17,205 bases of DNA, taken from NCBI GenBank assembly GCA_023853785.1, contig JAJIRX010000117.1, positions 1 through 17,205 of the forward strand. The letters are read 5' to 3'. Under the pieces are notes generated by a model that saw nothing but the letters and a program-made list of their open reading frames with translations, was not told where the DNA came from and searched no databases. The DNA is from Psilocybe azurescens. Lineage: Eukaryota > Basidiomycota > Agaricomycetes > Agaricales > Agrocybaceae. A program made the translations under genes and the position numbers. Every line of letters starts with the position of its first letter. Positions within the stretch are counted from its first letter, which is position 1. Shown piece by piece: positions 1 through 9,198 of this stretch.

Positions 1-46
1 ATGGAAACCTCACAGCACTCTGCTCCTAAGTTCTTCTCATTTCCAG

Positions 47-555
47 GCAATTCACACCGACGCGGTCAACCTTGGTTCTGCCATCGACAAAGGCACCACT
101 GACGTGAATGTAAGCTCTATTCTGCCCTTTATATCCTGTTTCTTTTGCATGATGTTTTGTTCTGAACTACTTAACAGGGAGTCACCCCAAAACCAATCGC
201 CGAAGCCGATGGAAACAATTCTGTCGGCCGTACAAACCCTCCAACCTATTATTATCGACACCGTCACTCAGATTGTAGCAAAGAAAGCAGCTTTCCAAGC
301 TCTTCCAATCGGTGGTATTCCTGCCCTGGTCAAACAAGACCTAGTTAACCTTAACGCGAGCACCTCCAAATTCGAAGCAGCCCTGATTGCGTCTGCTCCG
401 GTCAGCATCATTTCATGTTTTTGTCATTTCTGCTGTTAACTTGCTTTATGTTTGTAATGATCTGCTTCGTATAGGCCGATCTAGTAAGCGCTGCCACCGC
501 CATCAAGTCTGCCGTAGATGCTGCCTTAGCTAGTGGTATTGCAGCATACTCTTAA
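47..555 (+). CDS. HsbA-family hydrophobic surface binding protein, 3' exons (5' end outside window)
   Basis: Three exons: 47-109, about 178/182-400, and 475-555. The first begins after an intron acceptor (ttccag, 41-46), so the 5' exons lie left of the window. Readable blocks are AIHTDAVNLGSAIDKGTTDV, ILSAVQTLQPIII, ALPIGGIPALVKQDL and the C-terminus ADLVSAATAIKSAVDAALAS ending AAYS, a pattern typical of fungal HsbA / cell-wall mannoprotein (Pfam HsbA). These are secreted helical proteins that adsorb to hydrophobic surfaces and, in Aspergillus oryzae, recruit cutinase. The last intron (401-474) is clean. The first intron is a problem: the strong acceptor at 177 (aacag) gives the family-like GVTPKPIAEADGN but then runs out of frame. 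The GAG acceptor at 181 keeps the downstream frame but gives SPQNQSPKPMET instead. The copy is therefore either rescued by the weaker acceptor or carries an indel near 212-218. Confidence 0.75.
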
Positions 556-771
556 ACACTCGAAGGGGATTTCCAGTACGACCAAGTATGACGTTGAAAT
601 CTGTTCAGTTCTAAGTATAAACCCTATACTGTGTTCATAGCGTGATCAAATCAAATATACATTTCGAGCTTATCTTTCGTGACTGTTTCTTGTCCGTCTG
701 AGTCTAAACCCATTACCTTCGTTGAATGCACGTACGATCACGAGTGTTAATCTTTTCTCAAGTTACTGTTC
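556..771. other. Intergenic: HsbA 3' flank and aldolase 5' flank
   Basis: This is the tail of the HsbA-family gene followed by the upstream region of the aldolase. No clear TATA box was found. An A/T-rich stretch (aatatac) near 650-656 is the nearest candidate. No other gene is seen. Confidence 0.5.
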
Positions 772-1929
772 ATGGATCACGCGCCAAAGAAGGCGTGAGT
801 ATTCCTCACTTCCCATTTCCCACATCTACAAGCTGGTTTTGCTTTTACTCTACGTTCACGGTGAACATGGCCTCCACCCCCTTGAAGTAAGCTCCTCAAA
901 TCGAATAAGCCAGCGTTTGGAGCTTGGCTTACTCTACCTGGGACCTTTCATGCACGCACAGTAGCTAAATCGAGCAGTGATCTGTCATGGATCGCCGTGG
1001 ACTGCGAACACGGGTTGATTCCACTTCTCCCAGCAGCTGCGGAAAGTATTGCTGCTATAGAAGGAGCACGGCCTGGCGGAGGACCGAGCGCAATAGTCAG
1101 GATACCAGCTACAGGAGTCACGAATAGCTCAAGTTGGCAGATCAAATACGCACTGGATGGTGGTGCGAGAGGTGTCATAGTGCCTCTGGTATACGAGCCT
1201 GCTTTTCCTAGTCCATTTGCGTCTGTTAAAAGCGCTCTTAGGTGTCGACGGCCGCCAAGGCTAGAGAGATCGTGGCTGACAGTCGCTTCCCTCCCTTAGG
1301 AAGGCGTGGATTCGGAAGTCCATTCACACATGAAACTTGGGGTATAACAACGTCCGACTATATAGCTTCGGCCAATGATAGCATTCTGGTCATGATCCAA
1401 ATAGAGAACAAAGAGGCTGTGGACAATGTCTCTGAAATTGCTAAAGTTGACGGAGTCGGTTAGTGCTCAATTTAGGGCTTTGACACAACATATCAAGAAT
1501 TAACGGTTGCTGTGAAATTATCTAACAAAGATGTGCTCTTTATTGGACCATATGATCTTTCAATTTCTCTTGGATACCCTACACCAAATCCGGATCCTCA
1601 CCCGAATGTTGAACAAGTAATTCAGAAGATTTTACACGCCGCACACGCATCTGGAAAGAAATGGTATGTAATCGGTGGTGTTCAGAAGGGACTGACCTAT
1701 GGTGGACTTCTAATTCGTTTGTTAAACGTCGATATAGCGCGATATACTGCACTTCCGGTAAACAAGCAGCGTTACGGGCACAAGAAGGATTCGACATGGT
1801 AAGTTATAATACTAAGAGAATATTTACAGCAGTACTCAATGCCTATACCAGATCAATGTTACAAGCGATATGGGCGCAATGTCAGAGGCAATTGCCCAGC
1901 ACATTGCTGTTGCTTCTGGGACGAAGTAG
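772..1929 (+). CDS. HpcH/HpaI-family aldolase, six exons
   Basis: Model: 772-794, 888-1188, 1242-1458, 1531-1663, 1738-1798, 1852-1929, which gives 270 aa, about the family length. HpcH/HpaI enzymes are metal-dependent class II aldolases that cleave or form 2-keto acids to pyruvate plus an aldehyde, probably in the cytosol here. Visible landmarks in the model numbering are PAFGAWLTLPG (16-26), DCEHG with Asp46 and His49, VRIP with Arg79, MIQIE with metal ligand Glu163, and FIGPYDLS with metal ligand Asp189. GKKCAIYCTSG and the C-terminal NVTSDMGAM also match the family. Introns of 53, 72, 74 and 53 nt have normal borders and phases. The 5' end is uncertain. The body frame is closed by TGA at 883-885, so the start must come from a spliced upstream exon (my model: an 8-codon exon, intron 795-887). 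The alternative is ATG 867 with a one-base frameshift. The substrate cannot be fixed; fungal 2-keto-3-deoxy-sugar-acid aldolases are one candidate role. Confidence 0.85.
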
Positions 1930-2351
1930 GGGGTTACTTCTTTAACGGCCGCGATCGCAAAAAAAAGACAAAAAGTAGGGTTTGAAGGTTGAAGCAAGAA
2001 CGCACTCCCGACTTGAGAAGATCTGGCTTGTTTACGTGTTTAAATCAATCATTTCCCAGACGTACAGTTTGAATGCAGTACAATTACTCTCCTGTGTAGG
2101 TTAAATGTGTCTACAAGGTAGTTCCGTAGAGCTTACCATTGGGTCAGTCACTCAAGTAGAATGTCGAAGCATATGCTCCGGACTCAGAGAAAGCGTAGGA
2201 AGAGTTTGAGTCGAAACCACCTTTTAAAAGCACTCAAGTTGTACCGCGGCAGTAGAGTAGGATAAAAGGTAGAATTTCTGGACTGGTCCTTCAGGAAATA
2301 GAAACCGGACACAGAGCCTACTATCACTGGCTTCTCTCTCACTTTAGATAT
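1930..2351. other. Intergenic between convergent genes
   Basis: This holds the 3' flanks of the aldolase (+) and of the decayed HsbA copy (-). It starts with a GC-rich palindromic patch (ggccgcgatcgc, 1947-1958) and a short A-rich run. No coding pattern is recognised. Confidence 0.5.
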
Positions 2352-3101
2352 CTAAGCGTAAGCCGCAATAGTGGTATCGAAGCTAGCCAAAATGTCGTTC
2401 TGGAGTGTGGGACAAGAACTCCTGGCATGGCATATAAAATTAAAAGGTGTTGAGTCTTATATCCCAGACACCGGGCAGGACGTGGATATCTTTCCCACCG
2501 GGGCATTTGCAATTAATGCAGAGGAGAATGCGGTAGTATTTCCTTTGAGGAAGATGAGGTCCTGGAGAATCAAAGTTAGGAGGCCACCGACCAATGGTGT
2601 ACGTCGCAGACCGGGTCAGTAATTATTTGTCATGTAATTGATATGAGAATCTAAGCTCGACTGATCGATGAAAGCAGGCCTCTTGATTACGATCTCAGTC
2701 AAAGCGTGCTGAATGGTGGGTTCAAAGGCCTGGACTGACTCCAGGGTGGCTGTTCCGTTTATGTCATCAACGGGACCAGTAGCCTTGTAATCAAGTTCAA
2801 AACGAGAATTAGATCATTGACCCAGGATAATCCCCTGATTGTGTCGTCGACATTGGTCAATGTATTCAATGAGCTAAGCGCTATCAGATCCATTCACTGA
2901 GAAGATCAATATGCCAAAGCAGCAATGAGAAATCCTCCTGTAAGTGGAAACGCAGTAGCAGTAATGGCGTTGTCGAGAGCGAGCAGTCACCTTCACAGAG
3001 ATTGCCTCCATATCCGTTAGAAGTTGGGAAACGGTACGCTTGGCTGGCGTTACAAAACCGATGGTAGCAATGAAAAGCAAGAATACGAATGAAGAGGTAA
3101 T
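2352..3101 (-). pseudogene. Decayed HsbA-family gene
   Basis: On the - strand the whole order of an HsbA gene can be read, but it is broken. In order: a hydrophobic leader SSFVFLLFIATIGFVTPAKR (about 3095-3036), VSQLLTDMEAISVKVT, ALDNAITATAFPLTGGF, KATGPVDDINGTATLESVQA with EPTIQHALTEIVIKRPAF (about 2776-2665), GGLLTLILQDLIFLKGNTT with ALIANAP (ending 2499), intron 2498-2422, and a C-terminal NDILASFDTTIAAYA stop at 2352. Lesions: the codon at the expected start is ATT (3101-3099); a tandem GCTC duplication at 2984-2977 shifts the frame; after GCTTTG the expected intron donor reads GC; TGA lies in frame between KRPAF and GGLL, where an intron with a good CTGAC branch site but no acceptor AG may have stood; and the last exon is one base out of frame. 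A TATA box remains upstream. The long + strand open frame at 2371-2622 is its antisense shadow. Confidence 0.75.
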
Positions 3102-3168
3102 TTAAAAGAGATGAGAAGCTTATGCACAGACGAATATCGAGGGTACTGGATGAACAGAGTTTGAGACC

Positions 3169-3176
3169 GTTTTATA
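3169..3176 (-). promoter_or_regulatory. TATA box of the decayed HsbA copy
   Basis: The - strand reads CTATAAAACGG about 70 bp before the expected start position (3101), the same spacing as in the SDR genes of this window. It supports that the locus was once an expressed gene. Confidence 0.5.
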
Positions 3177-4212
3177 GAAAATCGCGGCCGTTGGAAGTGC
3201 ATCATACCTATAAATGGTTTCTCGGAGTACAATTGTAGAAATGTTATCATCATTCAATGACATGTCCGACTCTATCACTGGCACTATCCTCATGGAAGAG
3301 CCGAGCGCCGGAAGTGTGCATTATTTCAGAATTGAGTACACGAGACCAGACTCGCCAATATTTCTTAGATTTGACGATTGACATGCCATGTGGAAGATTG
3401 ATGCTATTGAATTGTGAGAAGCCAGAAGAGGTCACATGGTAAGTTTAAACTGACCTTAACTAGGATGTTAAAGCCGCATACGATGTTTTGGCAGCACCTG
3501 CTAGCCATTGAAAAGAGACATGTTCTGTGACGCGAGTGAACACTTTATTCCGTAGGTCAGAATATGACGGTCATGGGATTTAACGCTTGGTTATTGAAAA
3601 TTATTCATGATCAAAAACACTCAGTCGAGATGATATTCAATACGACAAAAGCGGAAAGAAGTACTCACCAAGCCTGAGTGCTCTAGAGTCATTAGGGAGC
3701 TCAGAAAACACTTGATTATTCCATAGATGCCCGTGGATAAAGGTGGCAAGTATCCACGGACATGAACCGAAATTTTTCTGTTTTTGTTTTTGTTTTTGTT
3801 TTTTTTTGTTTTTTTTTTTCCCTGCTTGAAAGGAATAAATTAGCATCTATAGTTCATGGGTGCACATCCGCAGGAGTTTGAATGGCCACGAAGGGTAATA
3901 CCCCAGAGATATTTCGATTAAAGTGTCGGCGACCATACGAAGGACTTTTACAAGCGGCTGGTACTGAAATCGAATCCTTGTTTATCTCATCCCTGCTTCA
4001 ACAAGCCGTATACACGTAGAAAATTAAGCGCCTAAGGTCTCGTTATACATCAGATTTTAAAAGGTTTGGCAGCGCATTCTGGATGACATGTTACATAAAG
4101 GTCCAAGCTAGGATAGAGACGCATAAATACGACTCATCTGTAGTGAAGAGACTTAGAGCACAATGAGCTCACCAATGTAATTAAATTGGCAGCAGTGATT
4201 GTTATCCTTTTC
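3177..4212. other. Long region without a recognised gene
   Basis: About 1 kb between the decayed HsbA promoter and the 3' end of SDR-A. Short open frames exist on both strands around 3241-3442, and a good-looking donor (atg|gtaagt) lies near 3438, but I recognise no protein and find no partner exon at a usable distance. A T-rich low-complexity tract sits at 3776-3830. The rest shows nothing I can name. Confidence 0.5.
3776..3830. repeat. T-rich low-complexity tract, (TTTTTG)n-like
   Basis: The + strand is almost pure T interrupted by single G (repeating tttttg units), then a longer T run ending in ccc. It reads as a microsatellite. It could also be a remnant A-rich tail of an inserted element on the - strand, but nothing beside it supports that. 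Confidence 0.7.
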
Positions 4213-5502
4213 TCAATCGAAGAACGATCCTCCATTAATTGAAACCTATTCCAGAGAGTTTGAGAGACAGCAACTTGTATGGGAAGCGTTAGCACTTACA
4301 CTTTGGCCTAGTAAGAGTTGCAGAGAAATGAGAACGTGTCAAGTCCAGCTGTGGGGTGTGCCAGGGAACATACCTGTGATCATCGCTGCGTCTTTCGAAA
4401 CAAGGTATGAGACGAGACCAGCAACCTCCTCTGGGGTCGAATCGCGATTAATGACGGGTGTCAAAGTGGCCTATGAAAATCGCATGACTGGGTTATTCGG
4501 TAGAGCTTGGTGAAGCAGTTGCTTACCACCGAGGATGGATTTTCATCTTTTCGGTCGTTCGCGACAGCGTCATATACCCCTTTCACTATACGAATCTTGG
4601 ATCAGAAGAATAACAGCATCAGAGTCCTATACTAACGTAGATCTGTTGTTACCCCTCCTATTTAATGTGGATGTTAGAATGAATGACGCCAAGTATGTGC
4701 ATAGACAGACCTGGAGCATATGCATTAACCCTGATATTGTGTTTGGCGAACTCGATTGCTGTACTTTATCATCAGCCCGATATCATATAAGAGAAACATT
4801 GAAGACCAACCGGCGGACTGGGTCATCCCTCGTATCGCAAATTTGGAAGAGCTATAAGCGCCTAACATCGATATGCCTAGATCATAATCAGCAATCAAAC
4901 TAAGTGTCATGGCACAATCAAAGCGTACCTTGCTTTGACGCAATGGAAGCGGCGCCAATTATTCTGCCACCTCGTCCTTGCTTGATCATTTGTAGTGCAG
5001 CATGTTTGTAGCAAAAGAAAGTTCCCTGTACATTGACGGACAGAATACGGCTCAGATCCTCTTTCGTCGCTGGGAAATAACAGAAAGAAAATATATACAT
5101 CAACCACGATGCAGCAGGGGATGATTATTACAATGGGCCGTACTTACTTTTGAGAAAAGGCTTCGGAATGCATATTCCAGCATTGGCAACCATCTACCAA
5201 GAGAGAACAGGATAAAACTGTATCTCAGATCTGCCAGTTGCCTGACGTACCACATCGAGACCACCCAAGGCCTGCACAACGTCTCCGACCATCTTTTCAA
5301 CCTCCTCCTCATCTGAAACGTCAGCAAAGAAGGTTGACGCTGTGCCTCCAGCACTCGTGATTTCGTCTCGAAGCTTTTCAAGTTCACTCTTGGCAGATGG
5401 AAGGTCATTTACGGCGACGTGATACCCGTCCCTTGCCAGACGAATTGCGATAGCTCGTCCAATTCCTCGCGAAGCTCCGGTCACAATTGCGATTTCAGAC
5501 AT
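4213..5502 (-). CDS. SDR-A: short-chain dehydrogenase, diacetyl/acetoin reductase-like, ten exons
   Basis: Exons on the - strand: 5502-5251, 5193-5148, 5069-4929, 4876-4811, 4758-4711, 4657-4637, 4585-4527, 4470-4374, 4307-4300, 4245-4213. This is 771 nt and 256 aa, full length for a classical SDR. Cofactor motif TGASRGIG (8-15); NDLP at 32-35 puts Asp at the end of strand 2, which favours NAD(H); NAG (88-90); Asn112; catalytic Ser141, Tyr154, Lys158 (AYSSSK); YAPG; C-terminal VSINGGSFFD. The nearest family by pattern is NAD-dependent diacetyl/(S)-acetoin or butanediol reductase. The true substrate is unknown, and I expect a cytosolic enzyme. Exon 9 is only 8 nt and codes the second part of GQS; exon 6 is 21 nt. 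I start at ATG 5502 because a TATA-like box lies 73-79 bp upstream and B aligns from the same residue. An in-frame ATG at 5565 is too close to that box. This is the last and leftmost of three tandem copies. Confidence 0.92.
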
Positions 5503-5574
5503 TGGTGTTGTTAGGTGGATACTTCTGGTGAGTGATGAGAATTGCCTGGCTATTCTATGCAACAAAACTGGTTC

Positions 5575-5581
5575 TTATATC
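5575..5581 (-). promoter_or_regulatory. TATA-like box of SDR-A
   Basis: The - strand reads GATATAAG, 73-79 bp before ATG 5502. Together with the boxes before B and C it fixes the start choice for this gene. Confidence 0.45.
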
Positions 5582-5689
5582 ATTATTTTGGAGTATCGGA
5601 ACCGCTTCGTGTAATGTTGCCTTCTTGATCATCTGAGATTATTGATAAAGAGCCAAGTCATAAAACATCTTGGCCTCGTGCGTGCATCT

Positions 5690-5697
5690 TGACGTCA
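5690..5697. promoter_or_regulatory. TGACGTCA palindrome (CRE/ATF-type site)
   Basis: A perfect 8-bp TGACGTCA lies about 110 bp upstream of the SDR-A TATA-like box, in the A-B intergenic region. It is the consensus for CREB/ATF-type bZIP factors, which in fungi include stress regulators. That it works here is inference. Confidence 0.35.
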
Positions 5698-6061
5698 GTG
5701 AAGCTGACCAATCTGTCTAGATTTAGCATTATGACAATTTTGTTTTCCCACACAGCCAAGAATAGGTGAGAGTTAAGTCGGTTTACGGGTAGGAGGGTCC
5801 AATATCACGGCCACAAGCATAAGGAGCACAAGAACCAGAGACAAAAGGAAGATAACTGCTCATTGAATCTACCGTCACAGAGCTTGCTTCAGGTCTTGAC
5901 TCGATTACTGGCCTGTATTAGAAACCCAGACTTGAGGACTAAACGGCAGATTGGACGAATGCGAATTGATTGTCGTGCACCCTTGTTTTTCTTCCAAAAC
6001 TGAAGCTTTATTAGTAATAAATACATGTACATGCAACAGTTCAGTACGATCTCGCATCGGT

Positions 6062-7398
6062 TTAATCGAAGAACATTCCTCCATTGATAGAGACCTGCTC
6101 CAATATCATTCATTACATATGGGAATGTAAAGCACAAGAGCACTCACGCTTTGACCTTTAAGATGGAATAAGAACCGTCCAGAAAAGCAAGAACCAGGGA
6201 TTAGCACCCGATTCCGGTGGTTTGCGCCTAGTGTGACATACCTGTAATCATTGCCGCATCTTTGGAGGCCAGATAAGAAACCAGACCAGCTATGTCTTCG
6301 GGAGCTGAGTCTCGACCCAAAACACTCGTCATTGTCCTCTACGAACGATGAGATAGTACTTCTATTGGGGCCAAGTCGACTTACCACAGAGGTAGGTGAA
6401 TCGCCTTGTGAATCCTTCACGACAGCTTGGCGTAACTCTTGCACTATACGCACAGCGTGTAAATCGTAGTGGCAGACCAAGTACCCAATCTATCACGCAC
6501 ACAAGCTGGTATTGACAGCTCCTGTTAATGTATAATGCATCCATATCAGCAGAGCATGTTTTTATTAGTAAACGCGACAAACCTGGGGCGTAGGCGTTGA
6601 CCGTAATGTTGTGTTTCGCCAATTCAATTGCTATATGATCATACGTTAAATCAGCCTTTGCAAAAGCTGTTAGGACAATGAGAGATTGCTAACCGGCAGA
6701 CTGGGTTAACCCTCGGACAGCGAATTTGCTCGCACTGTACGCACTTAGCATCGAAACGCCTATATGCATTCGACATCATGTCAGCGATTTTAACTGCCGA
6801 TTATTGAGGGTACTAGGGCGGTCTTGGGTACGACAAACCTTGCTTTGAAACCACGGAGGCTGCTCCGATAATTCTACCTCCTCGTCCCTGCTTGATCATC
6901 TGCAATGCTGCATATTTGTAGCAGAAGAAAGTCCCTTCGACGTTAATTCCGAACAGGCGACCATAGTCTTGCTTAGTAGCTGAGGACGAGGAAGTTTATT
7001 CAGTATGCCGAATGATTATCCCAGTACTCTCAGCCGTACTTTCAAGCAAGGGCTTGGTAATACATATCCCAGCGTTAGCGACCATCTAATACGTCAGTGC
7101 GTCAGTACGAATAATGTCACATAGAAGCTGCTTAAAGGTAGTGTACCACATCGAGGCCACCCATAGCCCGCACAACTGAGGCCACCATCGTTTCGACTTC
7201 TTCCTCAATCGAAACGTCGGCGAAGAATACCTCTGCTGTAGACCCTACTTTCTTAATCTCTTCGCAAAGCTGCTCCAGTTCACTCTTCGAGGACGGGAGA
7301 TCATTGACGGCGACTTTGAATCCATCCTTTGCGAGTCGGATTGCAATGGCTCGTCCAATACCCCTTGAAGCGCCCGTGACAAGTGCTATTCCAGACAT
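6062..7398 (-). CDS. SDR-B: short-chain dehydrogenase, tandem paralogue of SDR-A, ten exons
   Basis: Exons on the - strand: 7398-7147, 7085-7040, 6979-6839, 6759-6694, 6630-6583, 6521-6501, 6443-6385, 6338-6242, 6155-6148, 6094-6062. This is 771 nt and 256 aa. Every exon has exactly the same length as in SDR-A, including the 21-nt exon (AVNTSL) and the 8-nt exon (GQS). Motifs: TGASRGIG (8-15), NDLP (32-35), NAG (88-90), Asn112, Ser141, Tyr154-x3-Lys158 (AYSASK), YAPG, ENDING INGGMFFD. The introns are unrelated in length to those of A (61, 60, 79, 63, 61, 57, 46, 86, 53 nt). It is probably an NAD(H)-dependent reductase of the diacetyl/acetoin type; the substrate is not deducible. The frame is intact from start to stop, so it should be functional. 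An unspliced reading hits stops in exon 6, so the 57-nt intron 6500-6444 is needed to see the gene. Confidence 0.92.
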
Positions 7399-7801
7399 AA
7401 TGGGTGCCAGGGAAGAAGAGCTTGAGTCAGTGGATCTCTCTCACGCAAAGGAGGAGAAATGCTAGTGAATTCGACACGGTGACAAAGAGGAGCTCTTATA
7501 TACCATAACTGCGGCTTCTCGGTACATCCAAACACTACAGTGTGAAAGAGAACTGCGGGAGCTGAATAAGAGTGATGACCGCAGGCCGCCACAGCAGTTT
7601 ACCAGTATCAAACATAAATAGCCAAGATCCTTGATAAACAAGTTTATCGTCAAGAACTCTTGTGGCGTACCTTAATACATCTCTCGACAATCGAAATCAG
7701 CTAACTAGTGTTTCTCCAGTAATTGATCCTTAAGCGATCCATTTACACATAGCTGATACACATGACGAATGTAATCAATTTCTCATCCTTTTTGCAGCAG
7801 G
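7399..7801. other. Intergenic between SDR-B and SDR-C
   Basis: SDR-B promoter and leader, plus the SDR-C 3' flank. Nothing else is recognised. Confidence 0.6.
7496..7502 (-). promoter_or_regulatory. TATA box of SDR-B
   Basis: The - strand reads GGTATATAAGAG about 100 bp before ATG 7398. Confidence 0.5.
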
Positions 7802-9198
7802 TCAGTAGAGGTCACGTCCCCCATTGATATTCACCTGTATCAAATGATCAGTCAGAATGGTAGATTTAAATTCCGATTACAGCGAGGAGAACTTACAGTT
7901 TGCCCTACAGAGTTAATGAGAAGTCCATCAGTATGAGAAAATAATGGCCAGCGGTGATTGCGAAGGAGATTAGACTCTCACCATTGACAAAATGAGATTC
8001 TTTCGAAGCAAGGTACGACACGAGTCCAGCGACATCCTCTGGGTTTCCTATGTATCCAAGAGGGTTACGGGCGGCCTCCTGAGACTCAAACGTTAATCTC
8101 ATAAAAACATAAGAAAGTGTCCAAGCAAAGCCTTACAGCAGCAAAAACAGCTTCTTTCCCTCCTAATGAATCTCCCACGCCATTTACTGCACGAGCAGTG
8201 GAACGAGTTAGCCTTCGTTGTAGCCCACACGCACAAAGGTGAATTAAAATATGAACTCACACATTGGTGTAATAATGGGTCCTAGTTTGCGATATTCCAG
8301 ATTAAATTTGGTATATAAATCAAGAAAACAGGAGAGGTACCTGGTGCATATGCATTAACAGTGATACCGTATTTTCCCAATTCAGTGGCTGTATGACATG
8401 TCGAGAAGAAGGAATTTGTCAGCCGTGACTAGGAAGTAATTATAACTGAAGGGGCGGACCAGCAGCTTGTGTCAATCCACGAAGAGCAAATTTCGTGGAG
8501 CTGTAGGCGGATAGCATCGGCGAGGCTTAATTCAAATTGGAAGACTTTGAGTATCCAAAGACAGACTATCTCTGAGCAAGAGATATAGGTACCTTGCATT
8601 CCAGCACCAGAGCAAGCTCCAATAATCCTCCCTCCTCTCCCTTGTGCGATCATGACTTTTGCAGCATACTGATATGCGAAGAACACTGCTCGGGTATTGA
8701 TAGAAAAGATCCGGTCCCAGTCCTCTGTCGTGGCTGAAAAGAGATGTTGCGATTGTTGAATTCCGATCAGTGATTATCAGAGTGATATGATAAGGTTGGC
8801 TACACACTCTCTAAAAACGGTTTGACGATACAAATTCCAGCATTGGCCACCATCTAGGCGGATGTGACCACATAATCAAATATACGATTGAAGAGAAGAA
8901 AGATGTTACATACGACGTCGAGGCCACCTAGGTTCTTCACCACACCGTCTATCACAGCGTTAATTTCAGCTTGTATAGACACATCCGCAAGGTGGATGTA
9001 AGTTTTCGCCTGCGATTTGGTGGTGTTCTTAATTATCTCTTCCAAATCATATAATTCCGACTGGAACTTGGGTATATCGTTGAGTGCAATATCATAGCCA
9101 TCTTCTGCAAGACGCAGGGCTATGGCTCGACCAATACCCTGTGCAGAGCCGGTTATGAGTGCAATTCTTCTCGCTGGTGCGGTATCTGAAGAGGCCAT
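7802..9198 (-). CDS. SDR-C: short-chain dehydrogenase, diverged third tandem copy, ten exons
   Basis: Exons on the - strand: 9198-8914, 8853-8808, 8733-8593, 8525-8460, 8388-8341, 8281-8261, 8186-8137, 8078-7982, 7904-7897, 7834-7802. This is 795 nt and 264 aa. Eight of the ten exons match A and B in length (46, 141, 66, 48, 21, 97, 8, 33). The first is 33 nt longer and the seventh 9 nt shorter. Motifs: [15 protein letters not shown], Asn123, Ser152 (GACS), Tyr165-x3-Lys169 (AYSSTK), [17 protein letters not shown], and C-terminus INGGRDLY in place of the FFD of its paralogues. Changes in the coenzyme loop (SAQ for ASR) and the C-terminus suggest a different substrate from A/B; this is inference. 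The start ATG 9198 is chosen because a TATATAAA box lies 96-105 bp upstream. An upstream in-frame ATG at 9267 would sit only about 30 bp from it. Confidence 0.9.

Larger units (their letters stand above)
5503..6061. other. Intergenic between SDR-A and SDR-B
   Basis: This contains the SDR-A promoter region (TATA-like box, TGACGTCA) and the 3' flank of SDR-B. No further gene is seen. Confidence 0.6.

Noticed and set aside
2371..2622. A + strand 83-codon open frame
   Set aside because: It is the antisense shadow of the HsbA remnant, whose - strand reading has clear family blocks.
1944..3192. A 12-bp perfect inverted repeat (AACGGCCGCGAT at 1944-1955, reverse complement at 3181-3192) bracketing the decayed HsbA copy
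   Set aside because: In a 17-kb window several 12-bp matches are expected by chance, and there is no target-site duplication or longer homology.
3776..3830. A T-rich tract as the tail of a retroposed element
   Set aside because: No element body, terminal repeats or target duplication can be seen beside it.
5503..5565. An in-frame 21-residue N-terminal extension of SDR-A (Arg/Ser-rich, presequence-like) suggesting mitochondrial import
   Set aside because: The upstream ATG lies only about 10 bp from the TATA-like box at 5575-5581, so it should be outside the mRNA; SDR-B starts at the equivalent of 5502 with no such extension.
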